DNA of 64,000 nt from Rhodospirillales bacterium (GTDB taxonomy: Bacteria > Pseudomonadota > Alphaproteobacteria > Rhodospirillales > JASLLZ01), in assembly GCA_030746775.1 (NCBI GenBank), contig JASLLZ010000006.1, forward strand, positions 1-64,000. Direction: 5' to 3'. Positions within the stretch are counted from its first letter, which is position 1. Every line of letters begins with the position of its first letter. The translations under genes were made by a program, and so were the position numbers. The notes beneath the pieces are model-generated. The model saw only the letters and a list, made by a program, of their open reading frames with translations. It did no database searches and had not been told where the DNA came from. This document shows positions 13,791 through 23,404 of this stretch, piece by piece.

Positions 13791-15173
13791 TCATCCCTCA
13801 AGCATGCGGCGCAGCAGTTCGACGTCCTCGGCGAAGCCCTGATCGTGATCGCGCAACTCGTCCACCTTGCGCACCGCGTGCATGACCGTGGTGTGATCGC
13901 GGCCGCCGAACTTGCGCCCGATTTCAGGCAGCGAGCGCGACGTCAACTGCTTGGCCAGGTACATGGCGACCTGGCGCGGCCGGGCGACGGAGCGGGCGCG
14001 GCGCGCCGAATGCATGTCGGACATGCGGATGTTGAAATGCGCCGCCACGCGTTTTTGAATCTCCTCGATGGTGACGCGGCGGTCGTTGGCCCGCAACAGA
14101 TCGTGCAGGACCTCCTTGGTGGTCTCCATGGTAATGTCGCGGCCGACCAGGTCGGAATGAGCGATGACGCGGTTGAGGGCGCCTTCCAGTTCGCGCACGT
14201 TGGCGGTGATCTTGTGGGCCAGAAACTCCATGATCTTGGCCGCCACCTTGACTCCCATCTGTTCGGCCTTGGACTGCAGGATGCCGAGCCTGAGCTCATA
14301 GGTGGTGGCGTGAATATCGGCGACCAGGCCGCAATTGAGGCGCGATTTGAGGCGCTCCTCGATGCCTTCCAGGTCGGATGGCGACTTGTCCGCCGAAATG
14401 ACGATCTGGCGCCCCTGGTCGACCAGGGCGTTGAAGGTGTGGAAAAACTCCTCCTGGGTCGAATCCTTGCCGGCGATGAACTGGACGTCGTCAATCAACA
14501 TGACGTCGACCGAGCGGAACTGCTCCTTGAAACTGACCGTGTTCTGTTCGCGCAGGGCGCGGATGAACCGGTACATGAACTTTTCGGCTGAAATATAGAT
14601 GACGGTGCGCGATGGATCGCGTTCGCGGATGTGCCAGGCCAGGGCATGCATAAGATGGGTCTTGCCCAGGCCCACCCCGCCATAAAGGAACAAGGGATTG
14701 AAGGTGACGGACTGGGCCTCGGCGATGCGCCGCGACGCGGCGTAGGCGAACTCATTGGGTTTGCCGACGACAAAATTATTGAAGGTGAAGCGGGTATCCA
14801 AGGGCGCGCTGATCTGATCGACGACATTGGCGGCGGTGGCGGCCTTGGCCGGCACCTTGGCGGCCTGGCGCCGGGCCGGGGTCGCTTCGTCCGGCGCCGC
14901 CGGGCGGTCGGATTGGATGAAGATCTCGACCGAGCGTACCGTGTCGTCTTCCTCGTTCCACAGGCTTTGCAGGCGGTCGGCGTAATGGGCGACGACCCAA
15001 TCGCGCATGAAGCGCGTCGGAACGGAAATGCGCGCCAGGCCGTCGTGGACGTTGCGGACGGTCATCGGCGCCACCCAACTGCGGTAGGCCGCCTCGCCGA
15101 TCTCGGTCCGCATGCGACCGCAGACCCGCTCCCATTCGACGTGGAATTGGCGGTCCGTCGCCCCGTCGGTCAT
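13791..15173 (-). CDS. dnaA: Chromosomal replication initiator protein DnaA
   Basis: The 460-residue AAA+ protein opens the replication origin. It has the N-terminal helicase-interaction domain, a short linker, Walker A GGVGLGKTH, Walker B MLIDDVQF, and the C-terminal DNA-binding helix-turn-helix with GRDHTTVMHAVRKV. I selected the ATG at 15173 because it gives the usual DnaA N-terminus (a helix leading to SWVAPM). The open frame extends 53 codons upstream without family similarity. It is followed by dnaN, recF and gyrB and preceded by an AT-rich gap and rpsT. Confidence 0.96.
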   Translation of the reverse strand: MTDGATDRQFHVEWERVCGRMRTEIGEAAYRSWVAPMTVRNVHDGLARISVPTRFMRDWVVAHYADRLQSLWNEEDDTVRSVEIFIQSDRPAAPDEATPARRQAAKVPAKAATAANVVDQISAPLDTRFTFNNFVVGKPNEFAYAASRRIAEAQSVTFNPLFLYGGVGLGKTHLMHALAWHIRERDPSRTVIYISAEKFMYRFIRALREQNTVSFKEQFRSVDVMLIDDVQFIAGKDSTQEEFFHTFNALVDQGRQIVISADKSPSDLEGIEERLKSRLNCGLVADIHATTYELRLGILQSKAEQMGVKVAAKIMEFLAHKITANVRELEGALNRVIAHSDLVGRDITMETTKEVLHDLLRANDRRVTIEEIQKRVAAHFNIRMSDMHSARRARSVARPRQVAMYLAKQLTSRSLPEIGRKFGGRDHTTVMHAVRKVDELRDHDQGFAEDVELLRRMLEG

Positions 15174-15706
15174 TCTCGCAGCCCCCCCGTTTGGATAGTC
15201 CCGCGTCTTGCCTGTTCGGCGAAGGGAACTACCCTGCCTCGGCATTTGACGAAGCTCCGCGACGCTAGGTCCCAGGTCCTCGACCAAGATACCGGGCTTG
15301 CTCTTAAACTCGAACCCGATGCCCCAAAGCAAACGGCAAGACCCGGCACTTCCTTCGATAGACCCTCTCCGTGGGCCACACGTTTTAGAGCCTCATTCGC
15401 TCCTCGGAATGGCCCGTTACTCTAACGACGCTATTATTAAGTCAGCGAACTGTACTTTTTCCTCGAGAGTAAACTCTTATATTTTATTATAATTTTAACA
15501 AACTATGCTCACTCACAAAGGTTTATTTTATTTAGATAGAGGGCTTTCCCTGACAATTGTTCAATTTGTGCTTCCCTCCCGCTTCCGGCAAGGATCGAAT
15601 TTACATGATCCGGAACCGTTCTGGCAACAAGACCGTATGGGGAACGTGCAAAATAAATCCCTTGACATTCTTTCCATCGGCGCGACGCGGCCCTGTTTTG
15701 GACGTG
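15174..15706. other. AT-rich dnaA upstream region; possible origin or leader
   Basis: This gap between dnaA and rpsT contains no gene. The part from about 15420 to 15560 is strikingly AT-rich for this chromosome, with runs such as ttatattttattataatttt. Its position next to dnaA makes it a candidate origin or dnaA control region. I looked for the DnaA-box consensus TTATNCACA on both strands and found no good match, so the origin assignment is only a suggestion. In several alphaproteobacteria the origin lies elsewhere, for example near hemE. Confidence 0.4.
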
Positions 15707-15734
15707 AAAAAGGCCGCCCCCGAAAGGCGCGGCC
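15707..15734 (-). terminator. Rho-independent terminator of rpsT
   Basis: Read on the minus strand, a GC-rich stem (GGCCGC...GCGGCC-type pairing around CTTTCG) is followed directly by five T residues. It lies 28 bases after the rpsT stop and separates rpsT from dnaA. Confidence 0.8.
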
Positions 15735-15761
15735 CGATGCAACCGGTTGTCAGGCGTCGTC

Positions 15762-16028
15762 TCAGGCTTCCATGGCCTTGATCCGGGCCGACAGCCGCGA
15801 AATCTTGCGCGCCACCGTGTTGCGGTGCGCCACACCCTTGGTAACGCCGCGCATCATTTCGGGCTGAGCCGCCTTGAGGGCCGCCTGGGCGTTGGCCTTG
15901 TCGCCCTCGGCGATGGCGTGCTCGACGCGGCGGACGTAGGTCCGCAGGCGGCCGACCCGCTGGCGGTTGACGACGGTGCGGCGTTCGATCTGGCGAATGC
16001 GTTTCTTCGCCGTTGCGTTGCTGGCCAT
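15762..16028 (-). CDS. rpsT: 30S ribosomal protein S20
   Basis: The 88-residue basic helical protein binds 16S rRNA in the small subunit. The N-terminus [13 protein letters not shown] and the alternating charged helices are typical of S20. The ATG at 16028 was chosen over an upstream in-frame ATG that would add 32 proline- and glycine-rich residues. A strong promoter and a terminator flank it, so it is probably a single-gene unit. The rpsT-dnaA neighbourhood is common in alphaproteobacteria. Confidence 0.95.
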   Translation of the reverse strand: MASNATAKKRIRQIERRTVVNRQRVGRLRTYVRRVEHAIAEGDKANAQAALKAAQPEMMRGVTKGVAHRNTVARKISRLSARIKAMEA

Positions 16029-16071
16029 TCCTGGAGCCTTGTTTCCGTGACTGGTGTCCGGGGAAGGCAGG

Positions 16072-16100
16072 CTTATAGTCCCGCCGCCCGGCCGCGTCAA
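16072..16100 (-). promoter_or_regulatory. Strong sigma70-like promoter for rpsT
   Basis: TTGACG and TATAAG are separated by exactly 17 bases on the minus strand, about 45 bases before the rpsT start. Confidence 0.75.
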
Positions 16101-16129
16101 GCGCGGCTGGCGCCGCTCATACACATATA

Positions 16130-16906
16130 TCAGCGATTATTAAACGAGGGTTGGCGTTTTTCGGTGAAGGCGGCCATGCCCTCCTTCTGGTCTTCGGTGG
16201 CGAAGGTGGCGTGAAACAGGCGTCTTTCGAAGCGGATGCCTTCGGCCAGGGTCGTTTCATAGGCGCGGTTGACCGCCTCCTTGACCATGAAGGCCGCCAG
16301 CCGCGACTGCTTGGCGATGGTTTCGGCCGCCTTCAGCGCCTCTTCGATCAGGTCGGCCAGGGGCACGACCCGGCTGACCAGGCCGGCGCGCTCGGCCTCC
16401 TCGGCGTCCATCATGCGCCCGGTCAGGCACATTTCCATGGCCTTGGACTTGCCGACCAGACGGGTCAGCCGCTGGCTGCCGCCGGCCCCCGGAATGATGC
16501 CCAGCGTGATCTCGGGCTGGCCGAACTTGGCGTTGTCGGCGGCCAAGATGAAGTCGCACATCATCGCCACCTCGCAGCCGCCGCCGAGCGCATAGCCCGC
16601 CACCGCCGCGATGACCGGCTTGCGGCATGTCGTCAGACGTTCCCAGTCACGGGTGATGAAGTCTTCGGAATAGGCCTCGACGAAGGTCTTTTCGCGCATG
16701 TCCTCGATGTCGGCGCCGGCGGCGAAGGCCTTGTCGCCGCCGGTCAGGATCATGGCGCCGATTTCGTCGTCGGCCTCGTAGTCGTCGAGGGCCTGGGCCA
16801 GTTCCGAGACGAGCGCCGGGTTGAGGGCGTTCATCGCCTTGGGACGATTGAGGGTTATCAGCCCGACGCGGCCTTTCTTTTCGGTCCGGATACACTCGTA
16901 AGCCAT
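16130..16906 (-). CDS. Enoyl-CoA hydratase (crotonase family)
   Basis: The 258-residue protein has the size and motifs of a short-chain enoyl-CoA hydratase, which adds water to trans-2-enoyl-CoA in fatty acid oxidation. The oxyanion-hole sequence AAGADIEDM is near residue 63. The two catalytic glutamates can be placed at [11 protein letters not shown] and [17 protein letters not shown]. The ending in FxEKRQPxF is usual for the family. It lies between rpsT and a secreted hypothetical protein. The precise substrate range cannot be read from sequence. Confidence 0.92.
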   Translation of the reverse strand: MAYECIRTEKKGRVGLITLNRPKAMNALNPALVSELAQALDDYEADDEIGAMILTGGDKAFAAGADIEDMREKTFVEAYSEDFITRDWERLTTCRKPVIAAVAGYALGGGCEVAMMCDFILAADNAKFGQPEITLGIIPGAGGSQRLTRLVGKSKAMEMCLTGRMMDAEEAERAGLVSRVVPLADLIEEALKAAETIAKQSRLAAFMVKEAVNRAYETTLAEGIRFERRLFHATFATEDQKEGMAAFTEKRQPSFNNR

Positions 16907-16933
16907 GTCACCGCTCCTGGGTTAAGGATCTTG

Positions 16934-17350
16934 TCATCGCGACGGTTTGTCGGCGCCGGCCGGCGCAAGGGCGAAGCGAACGACCAATTGCCGGGTCCCG
17001 GTCGGGGTGTCGGAAAAATGCAGCTCCAGGGTTTCGCCTTCGCGGCTGAAACGGGTCGCGCCGGCCGGCGACCAGCCCAGATGGGGCAAGGTGGCGGCAT
17101 AAAATTCGACCACCTGCGCGCGGCCGACCGGCCCCGAGGCGGAAACCTCGACAATACGGCCGCCCGGCGTGTCGAAGATCATGTCCGTCCCCTCGATCTC
17201 GCCGAGACCGGGCATGAGGGGCAGGTCCTCGATGCCGCTGACGAAGGCGATGCCCGCGTTGCCCGTTTGCGCGCCGGCGGCGAAGGCGCTCGCCAATGCG
17301 CCAACCAGGACGGCGGCGAGGATCGAACGGCGGGGAATCGACCATGTCAT
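16934..17350 (-). CDS. Secreted hypothetical protein next to mutM
   Basis: The 138-residue protein starts with a basic stretch and a hydrophobic segment ending in AFAAGA, a probable signal peptide with cleavage near residue 27. The mature part is a small alpha/beta domain with a conserved-looking VGRAQVVEFYAATLPHLGW segment. It is probably periplasmic. The gene lies 16 bases after mutM on the same strand and may be cotranscribed with it. I cannot assign a function. Confidence 0.65.
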   Translation of the reverse strand: MTWSIPRRSILAAVLVGALASAFAAGAQTGNAGIAFVSGIEDLPLMPGLGEIEGTDMIFDTPGGRIVEVSASGPVGRAQVVEFYAATLPHLGWSPAGATRFSREGETLELHFSDTPTGTRQLVVRFALAPAGADKPSR

Positions 17351-17366
17351 GACACCCGCTCATACA

Positions 17367-18209
17367 TCACCGCTGGCGGGTCGCACAATAGAAAGTCGAG
17401 CGCCCCGACTGAACGATGCGCCGGATTCCGCCGCTGCGACGGCCCGCGCAATCGCATTGGGGGCAGGTCTCGCCCTCGCGTCCATAGACCGCGAAGTCAT
17501 GCTGAAAATAGCCCAGTTCGCCCGAAGGCCGGCGGTGATCGTTGATCGACGACCCGCCGGTCGCGATGGCCGCGTCAAGGACCTCGCGGATGGCGCCGGC
17601 CAAACGCCGGGCCCTCTGTCCCTGTACGGTGCCGGCGCGGCGCCGGGGCGACAGGCCGGCCCGGAACAGGCTCTCGCAGACATAGATGTTGCCCAGCCCG
17701 GCGACCACCGATTGATCCATCAGGGCGTTCTTGATCGGCCCCCGGCGCCCCTTCAGCCGCGCCGCCAGGGCGGCGCCGTCGAAGCTTTCGTCCAGGGGTT
17801 CGCCGCCCAGCCTGGCCAACAAGGGGTGGCGGTCGAGGGACGCTTTGTCGCTCAGCGCCATCAGGCCGAAGCGCCTGGGATCGCAAAAGCGCAGCGTCGC
17901 CCCGGCGTCGGTTTCGAAAACCACGTGGTCGTGGGGGCCCCTGGGCGGCGGCGGCCCGTCGAACACGCGCACCCGGCCCGACATGCCCAGGTGGACGATG
18001 AGGACCGTTGCGTCGTCGAAGTGCCATAAAAGGTACTTCGACCGCCGTCCCAGGGCCACGACCCGGCGCCCGGTCAGGCGCTGGGCAAGGCCTTCGGGCA
18101 GGGCGACGCGCAGGTCGGGACGGTAGGTGACGACGCGCGCCAGGCGCTTTCCGACAAGAACCGGGGTCAGGCCCCGGCGCACGGTTTCGACTTCCGGCAG
18201 TTCAGGCAT
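17367..18209 (-). CDS. mutM: Formamidopyrimidine-DNA glycosylase
   Basis: This 280-residue DNA glycosylase/AP lyase removes 8-oxoguanine and formamidopyrimidines. The N-terminus PELPEVE carries the catalytic proline (residue 2) and Glu3, and a lysine follows in SKYLLWH. The C-terminal zinc finger begins CPQC and ends with STFYC, but the fourth zinc cysteine expected in the FYCxxC pattern is replaced: the sequence reads FYCATR. An extra cysteine just after the first pair (CPQCDC) might compensate. The gene is divergent from ubiE, as in many alphaproteobacteria. Confidence 0.92.
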   Translation of the reverse strand: MPELPEVETVRRGLTPVLVGKRLARVVTYRPDLRVALPEGLAQRLTGRRVVALGRRSKYLLWHFDDATVLIVHLGMSGRVRVFDGPPPPRGPHDHVVFETDAGATLRFCDPRRFGLMALSDKASLDRHPLLARLGGEPLDESFDGAALAARLKGRRGPIKNALMDQSVVAGLGNIYVCESLFRAGLSPRRRAGTVQGQRARRLAGAIREVLDAAIATGGSSINDHRRPSGELGYFQHDFAVYGREGETCPQCDCAGRRSGGIRRIVQSGRSTFYCATRQR

Positions 18210-18261
18210 GGTTCATCCATCCTTGGGTCCGACAAAGTAGCGCCTGGGAACGGCTTAGGCT

Positions 18262-19038
18262 ATGGTTCCGGCCATGCCTGGCCAGCGTCAACCCGAACCA
18301 ACCCACCGCCTTGCCGACTTCGGCTACCGGCGCGTGCCCGAGGACGAGAAGGTGTCCCTGGTGCGCGCCGTCTTCGACAGCGTGGCGCCCAAATACGACC
18401 TGATGAACGATCTGATGAGCCTCGGCATCCATCGTTTGTGGAAGGCGGCCCTGATCGATTGGCTGAATCCCAGGCCGGGGATGCGACTGTTGGATGTCGG
18501 CGGCGGCACCGGCGACATCGCCCTGCGCTTTCTGGCCCGGGGCGGCGGCCAGGCGGTGGTCTGCGACATCAATCGCGAAATGGTGGCGGTGGGCCGCGAC
18601 CGGGCCATCGACCAAGGCCTGCTCGAGAACATCGCGTGGACCTGCGGCGATGGCGAAGCCCTGCCCTTGGCCGATGCCTCGGTCGATGCCTATAGCACCG
18701 CCTTTTGCATCCGCAACGTGACCCGCGTCGATGCCGCCCTGGCCGAGGCCAGGCGCGTGCTCAAACCGGGCGGGCGCTTCCTGTGCCTGGAATTCAGCCA
18801 TGTCACCGGGCCGGTCCTGGAGCGCATTTACGATGCCTATTCCTTCCGCGTCCTGCCGGCGCTCGGCGAAATCGTGGCCGGCGACCGCCAGTCCTACCGC
18901 TATCTGGCCGAAAGCATCCGGCGCTTCCCGGCCCAAGATGCCTTCGCCGCCATGATCGCCGACGCCGGCCTGGACCAGGTGCGCTGGCGCGACCTTTCGG
19001 GCGGCATCGCCGCCCTCCACTCGGCGTGGCGTTTGTAA
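18262..19038 (+). CDS. ubiE: Ubiquinone/menaquinone biosynthesis C-methyltransferase
   Basis: The 258-residue SAM-dependent methyltransferase adds the C-methyl group of the quinone ring. The family signature [17 protein letters not shown] is in the N-terminal part. The SAM motif [10 protein letters not shown] is near residue 77, and a later [20 protein letters not shown] segment is typical of UbiE. An alternative ATG four codons downstream is possible. It leads a run of plus-strand genes with ubiB, coaBC and dut, but a palindromic repeat now separates it from ubiB. Confidence 0.95.
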   Translation: MVPAMPGQRQPEPTHRLADFGYRRVPEDEKVSLVRAVFDSVAPKYDLMNDLMSLGIHRLWKAALIDWLNPRPGMRLLDVGGGTGDIALRFLARGGGQAVVCDINREMVAVGRDRAIDQGLLENIAWTCGDGEALPLADASVDAYSTAFCIRNVTRVDAALAEARRVLKPGGRFLCLEFSHVTGPVLERIYDAYSFRVLPALGEIVAGDRQSYRYLAESIRRFPAQDAFAAMIADAGLDQVRWRDLSGGIAALHSAWRL

Positions 19039-19054
19039 TGGGTTGTTTTTTGTC

Positions 19055-19176
19055 TACGGCGCCAGCCCGCACCCCCCCCACAGCATACAATGGCATTGGG
19101 TGGCCGGGTGGGGGTGCGGGCTGGTGCCGTACATACAAATGCGTGGCCGGGCGGGGGTGCGGGCCGGTGCCGTACC
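19055..19176. repeat. GC-rich palindrome family, copy plus extra half copy
   Basis: A near-complete element (19055-19131) with arms cggcgccagcccgcacc and ggtgcgggctggtgccg is followed by an additional right arm (19143-19176). The left arm has lost about nine bases near the loop compared with the copy at 57117. It sits between ubiE and ubiB, where it could change their co-expression. Confidence 0.8.
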
Positions 19177-19192
19177 AAGTAAGCTTAACCCC

Positions 19193-20734
19193 ATGATCCG
19201 CTCGCTGCGCAACATCGCCCGCCTTCTGGGGATCGCCCGCACCCTGGCCCGCCACGATGCGCTGTTCTTGCTTGAGACGCTGGGTGTCGCGCCGGCCGTG
19301 GTGGTGGCGGCCAGATTCCTCTCGCAGCGCAGCGCCGAGGGCCGGCCGGGACAGCGCCTGGCCCGCGCCCTGGAGGAGGCGGGACCGAGCTTCATCAAGC
19401 TCGGCCAGGCCCTTTCGACACGTTCCGATCTCCTGGGCGAGGAGATGGCGGCCGATCTTTCGGATCTGCAAGACAGCCTGCCGCCGTTCTCCGGTGACAA
19501 GGCGCGCGCCGCCATTGCCGCCGAGTTCGGGCAACCCGTCGAAAACCTGTTCGGCCGCTTCGACGACGACGCCGTCGCCGCCGCCTCCATTGCCCAGGTC
19601 CATTTCGCCGTCACCCCGGACGGCGCCGAGGTCGCGGTCAAGGTATTGCGCCCCGGCATCGAGGACGCTTTCGCCCGCGATCTCGAGCTCTTCTTGTGGG
19701 TCGCCGAGTTGCTGGAGGCGGCGCGTCCCGATTGGCGCCGGCTCAGGCCGGTGGCCTCGGTGCGCACCCTGGCCGAGACGGTGGAGATGGAGATGGACCT
19801 GCGTTTCGAGGCCGCCGCCGCCGCCGAAATGGCGGAAAACTTCGCCGGCGATGAAACCTTCGCCGTGCCCGAGGTGGACTGGCCCAGGACCGGGCGCCGG
19901 GTGATGACCACGGCTCGCATCGCCGGTCTACCGCTCGACGACCGCGCCGACATCATGGCCGCCGGACACGACCCCCAGGAGGTCCTGGGCAAGGCGGCGG
20001 CGGCGTTCTTCAAGCAGGTCTTCCGGGACGGCTTCTTCCACGGCGATTTGCACCCGGGCAACCTGTTCGTGCAGGCCGACGGCAGCATCGGCGCCGTCGA
20101 TTTCGGCATCATGGGCCGCCTCGATGTGGCGACGCGGCGCCACCTCGGCGAGCTTCTGCTGGCCTTTCTCGGCCGCGACTATCGGCGCGCCGCCGAGATC
20201 CATTTCGAGGCCGGCTGGGTGCCGCGCCACAAGTCGGTCGACAGCTTCACCCAGGCTTGCCGCTCGATCGCCGAGCCGATCTTGGACCGGCCGCAGAACG
20301 AAATTTCCATGGCGCGCCTGCTGGCCCAGCTGTTTCAGGTCACCGAGACCTTCCAGATGGAGGCCCAGCCCCAGCTTCTGCTGCTGCAGAAAACCATGCT
20401 GGTGGCCGAGGGAACGGGCCGCAAGCTGGCGCCCGAGGCCAACATGTGGATGCTGGCCAGGCCCTTGATCGAAGAATGGATGAACGCGACCCTGGCGCCC
20501 GAGGTCCAGGTGCGCGAAACCGTCGACGGCGTGGCCTCGGCCCTGCGCCGCCTGCCCAACATTCTCGACGGCGTGCAGGAAAGCGCGTCGCTGCTGGCCT
20601 CGGGCCGGGTCAGGCTCCACCCCGATACCATCGACGCCCTGCGCGCCGAACCCAAACCGGTTCGCTCCCCGGTCACGCCGTGGCTGTGGATCGTCGCCAT
20701 CGTCTTCATCATGGTCGTGATGCTGGCGGTGTAA
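19193..20734 (+). CDS. ubiB: Ubiquinone biosynthesis protein UbiB (ABC1/COQ8 kinase-like)
   Basis: The 513-residue atypical kinase-like ATPase is required for ubiquinone biosynthesis. The family KxGQ motif appears as FIKLGQALSTR near residue 65. The nucleotide-binding lysine is in VAVKVLRPG, the catalytic HGDLHPGN is near 285, and VDFGIMG is near 303. The last 20 residues form a transmembrane helix. The ATG at 19193 was chosen because the upstream open frame runs through the palindromic repeat. The start just after the repeat has little Shine-Dalgarno character. Confidence 0.94.
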   Translation: MIRSLRNIARLLGIARTLARHDALFLLETLGVAPAVVVAARFLSQRSAEGRPGQRLARALEEAGPSFIKLGQALSTRSDLLGEEMAADLSDLQDSLPPFSGDKARAAIAAEFGQPVENLFGRFDDDAVAAASIAQVHFAVTPDGAEVAVKVLRPGIEDAFARDLELFLWVAELLEAARPDWRRLRPVASVRTLAETVEMEMDLRFEAAAAAEMAENFAGDETFAVPEVDWPRTGRRVMTTARIAGLPLDDRADIMAAGHDPQEVLGKAAAAFFKQVFRDGFFHGDLHPGNLFVQADGSIGAVDFGIMGRLDVATRRHLGELLLAFLGRDYRRAAEIHFEAGWVPRHKSVDSFTQACRSIAEPILDRPQNEISMARLLAQLFQVTETFQMEAQPQLLLLQKTMLVAEGTGRKLAPEANMWMLARPLIEEWMNATLAPEVQVRETVDGVASALRRLPNILDGVQESASLLASGRVRLHPDTIDALRAEPKPVRSPVTPWLWIVAIVFIMVVMLAV

Positions 20735-20914
20735 GGCGGGCACGTCTTGGGGTGGCGGGCAATCGTCTGATTACGACGCGCCGGCGATCGCGGCCGGAGG
20801 TCTCGGGAAGCGGTGCGGTCCCCGGGCCGCCGCCAACGCGGGCCTTGCGCCCGGCGCCACCCGGGCCTATTTTTAACAACACCTTATTCGGGTTGAATTT
20901 TTTCCGGGTCCGTC

Positions 20915-22150
20915 ATGCTGGATGGGAAAAGCATACTCCTGGTCGTCACCGGCGGCATCGCGGCCTACAAGTGCCTCGAAGTGATCCGCCGGGTGCGCGA
21001 GAAGGGCGCCCGCGTGCGCTGCATCCTGACCCGGGGCGGCGCCAATTTCGTCACCCCCCTGGCCCTTGGCGCCCTCAGCGAGGACCGGGTCTTTCAGGAC
21101 CTCTTTTCCCTCACCGACGAGCACGAGATCGGCCACATCCGCCTGAGCCGCGAGGCCGACGTGGTGCTGGTGGCGCCGGCCAGCGCCAACGTCCTGGCCA
21201 AGATGGCGGCGGGCCAGGCCGACGATCTGGCGACCACGGCGCTTCTCGCCACCGACAAGCCGATCATGGTGGCGCCGGCCATGAACCCCGCCATGTGGGC
21301 CCATCCGGCGACGCGCGCCAACATGGCGATCCTGGAAGGACGCGGCGTGCACCGCGTCGGCCCGACCGAGGGCGCGATGGCCGAAAGCGGCGAATGGGGC
21401 CTGGGCCGCATGGCCGAGCCCGACGCCATCGTGGCGGCGTTGGAGAGCCTGTTTGGCGGTGCGGCGGACGGCCTTCTCAAGGACCGCCGGGCCCTGGTCA
21501 CCAGCGGTCCGACCCATGAAGCCATCGACCCGGTGCGCTACCTCGCCAACCGCTCGTCGGGCAAGCAGGGCCATGCCGTGGCCACCGCCCTGGCCCGCCT
21601 CGGCGCCGCCACCACCTTGGTTTCGGGCCCCACCCATCAGCCCGCGCCGGCGGGCGTCCACCTGGTCCGCGTCGAGACGGCGCGCGAGATGCTGGACGCC
21701 TGTCTCGCCGCCCTGCCCGTCGACGTCGCGGTGATGGCGGCGGCGGTCGCCGACTGGCGCCCCGCCGATGCCGCCCGCAACAAGTTGAAGAAGCCGGCCA
21801 AGGGCGGCAAGTCAGGCGGTAAGTCGGCGCCGCCGGCCCTCAAACTGGTCGAAAACCCCGATATCCTGGCGACCCTCGGCGGCCGCAACGAAGGGCGTCC
21901 GCAACTTGTCGTCGGTTTCGCCGCCGAAACCGACGCGGTGGTCGAGAACGCCGTCGCCAAGCGCCGCGCCAAGGGCTGCGACTGGCTGGTGGCCAACGAC
22001 GTCTCGGCCGCGGCCGCAACCTTTGGCGGCGACGACAACCAGGTTCACCTGATCACCGCCGACGGGGTCGAGGAATGGCCCAAGATTTCCAAGTCGGCGG
22101 TGGCCGAGCGTTTGGCCCAGCGCATCGCCGAGACCCTGGAACCGGCGTGA
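20915..22150 (+). CDS. coaBC: Bifunctional phosphopantothenoylcysteine decarboxylase / synthetase
   Basis: The 411-residue enzyme makes 4'-phosphopantetheine for coenzyme A. The N-terminal flavin-dependent CoaC domain has TGGIAAYK, a catalytic His in [10 protein letters not shown] near residue 73, and APAMNPAMW near 121. The C-terminal CoaB domain has TSGPTHE and NRSSGKQG for CTP and substrate binding. The 180-base gap upstream after ubiB shows no gene. dut follows after four bases. Confidence 0.95.
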   Translation: MLDGKSILLVVTGGIAAYKCLEVIRRVREKGARVRCILTRGGANFVTPLALGALSEDRVFQDLFSLTDEHEIGHIRLSREADVVLVAPASANVLAKMAAGQADDLATTALLATDKPIMVAPAMNPAMWAHPATRANMAILEGRGVHRVGPTEGAMAESGEWGLGRMAEPDAIVAALESLFGGAADGLLKDRRALVTSGPTHEAIDPVRYLANRSSGKQGHAVATALARLGAATTLVSGPTHQPAPAGVHLVRVETAREMLDACLAALPVDVAVMAAAVADWRPADAARNKLKKPAKGGKSGGKSAPPALKLVENPDILATLGGRNEGRPQLVVGFAAETDAVVENAVAKRRAKGCDWLVANDVSAAAATFGGDDNQVHLITADGVEEWPKISKSAVAERLAQRIAETLEPA

Positions 22151-22154
22151 GGCG

Positions 22155-22607
22155 ATGACCGCGACACCCGTGGCCGTCCACCGCCTGCCCCATGGTGCGG
22201 GTCTGGCTCTGCCCAGCCAAGCGACGGCCGAAAGCGCCGGCGTCGATCTGTTGGCGGCGGTAGCCGACGATCTGGTTATCGAGCCCGGCGCCAGGGCCGT
22301 GGTGCCGACCGGCATCGCGATTGCCCTGGCGCCCGGTTTCGAGGCCCAGGTGCGGCCGCGCTCGGGCCTGGCCGCCAGGCACGGGGTGACGGTGCTCAAC
22401 GCTCCCGGCACCATCGACGCCGACTACCGGGGCGAGATCGGAGTCATTTTGGTCAACCTGGGCGCCGAGGCCTTCACCGTTTGCCGCGGCATGCGCATCG
22501 CCCAGATGGTGGTGGCGCCGGTGCGCGGCATCGCCTGGCGCGAGGTCGATACCTTGCCGACAAGCGAACGCGACATCGGCGGCTTCGGTTCGACGGGAAC
22601 CGGATAA
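22155..22607 (+). CDS. dut: Deoxyuridine 5'-triphosphate nucleotidohydrolase
   Basis: The 150-residue trimeric dUTPase hydrolyses dUTP to dUMP. All conserved motifs are visible: [16 protein letters not shown], the substrate motif [13 protein letters not shown] (about residues 83-94), and the glycine-rich C-terminal arm GGFGSTG that closes over the active site. The stop overlaps the following start as TAATG, so it is coupled to the MoeB-like gene. Confidence 0.95.
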   Translation: MTATPVAVHRLPHGAGLALPSQATAESAGVDLLAAVADDLVIEPGARAVVPTGIAIALAPGFEAQVRPRSGLAARHGVTVLNAPGTIDADYRGEIGVILVNLGAEAFTVCRGMRIAQMVVAPVRGIAWREVDTLPTSERDIGGFGSTGTG

Positions 22608-23404
22608 TGGACTTCAGCCAAGACCAGGTCCAACGCTACGCCCGCCACATCCTGCTGCGCGAGGTCGGCGGCGAGGGCCAGGCCCGGCTGTTGCGTTCGA
22701 AGGTCCTGGTGGTCGGCGCCGGCGGCCTGGGCTCGCCCCTGATCCTTTATCTGGCGGCGGCCGGCGTCGGCACCATCGGCGTCGTCGACCCCGATGTCGT
22801 CGATCTTTCGAACCTGCAGCGCCAGATCGTGCATCATACCGCCAGCATCGGCCGGCCCAAGGTCGAAAGCGCTCGCGAGACCGCCGCCGCCGTCAACCCC
22901 GAAGTCACCGTCGTCGCCCACAATGAGGCGATCACGGCGGACAACGCGCTCGGGCTGATCTCGGGCTACGACCTGGTGGCCGACGGCACGGACAACTTTC
23001 CGACCCGATTCTTGGTCAACGACGCCTGTTATCTGGCCGAAAAACCCCTGGTGTCGGCGGCTATCCTGCGCTTCGACGGCCAGATCTACACCTTCCGCCC
23101 CTTCGAGGACGGCGCCGACCGGCCCTGTTACCGCTGCATCTTTCCCGAAGCGCCGCCGCCGGGCCAGGTGCCGACATGCGCCGAGGCCGGCGTCCTGGGC
23201 GCGCTGTGCGGCATGGTGGGGTCGCTGCAGGCGACCGAGGTGCTCAAGGAACTGCTCGGCATCGGCGAGAGCCTGGCCGGCGCCATGATCATCTGCGACG
23301 CGCTTTCGGCCACATTCCGCAAGATCAAGGTCAAGCGCGACCCGGCCTGTGCGCTGTGCGGCGCGCAGGCGACAATAAAGGACCTGAGCCATCATGCCCT
23401 CTGA
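22607..23404 (+). CDS. MoeB/ThiF-type adenylyltransferase
   Basis: The 265-residue E1-like enzyme adenylates the C-terminus of a ubiquitin-like sulfur carrier (MoaD or ThiS). It has the nucleotide-binding GAGGLGSP near residue 37, the DxVDLSNLQRQ loop, and zinc-binding cysteine pairs CYRC (near 174) and CALC near the end. The family TCAEAGV cysteine is also present. No rhodanese domain is attached. The start is the ATG within the dut stop. The substrate carrier is not encoded nearby, so moeB and thiF roles cannot be separated. Confidence 0.88.
   Translation: MDFSQDQVQRYARHILLREVGGEGQARLLRSKVLVVGAGGLGSPLILYLAAAGVGTIGVVDPDVVDLSNLQRQIVHHTASIGRPKVESARETAAAVNPEVTVVAHNEAITADNALGLISGYDLVADGTDNFPTRFLVNDACYLAEKPLVSAAILRFDGQIYTFRPFEDGADRPCYRCIFPEAPPPGQVPTCAEAGVLGALCGMVGSLQATEVLKELLGIGESLAGAMIICDALSATFRKIKVKRDPACALCGAQATIKDLSHHAL

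Noticed and set aside
15174-15760. A definite oriC
   Set aside because: No DnaA boxes were found, so only an AT-rich region is described.
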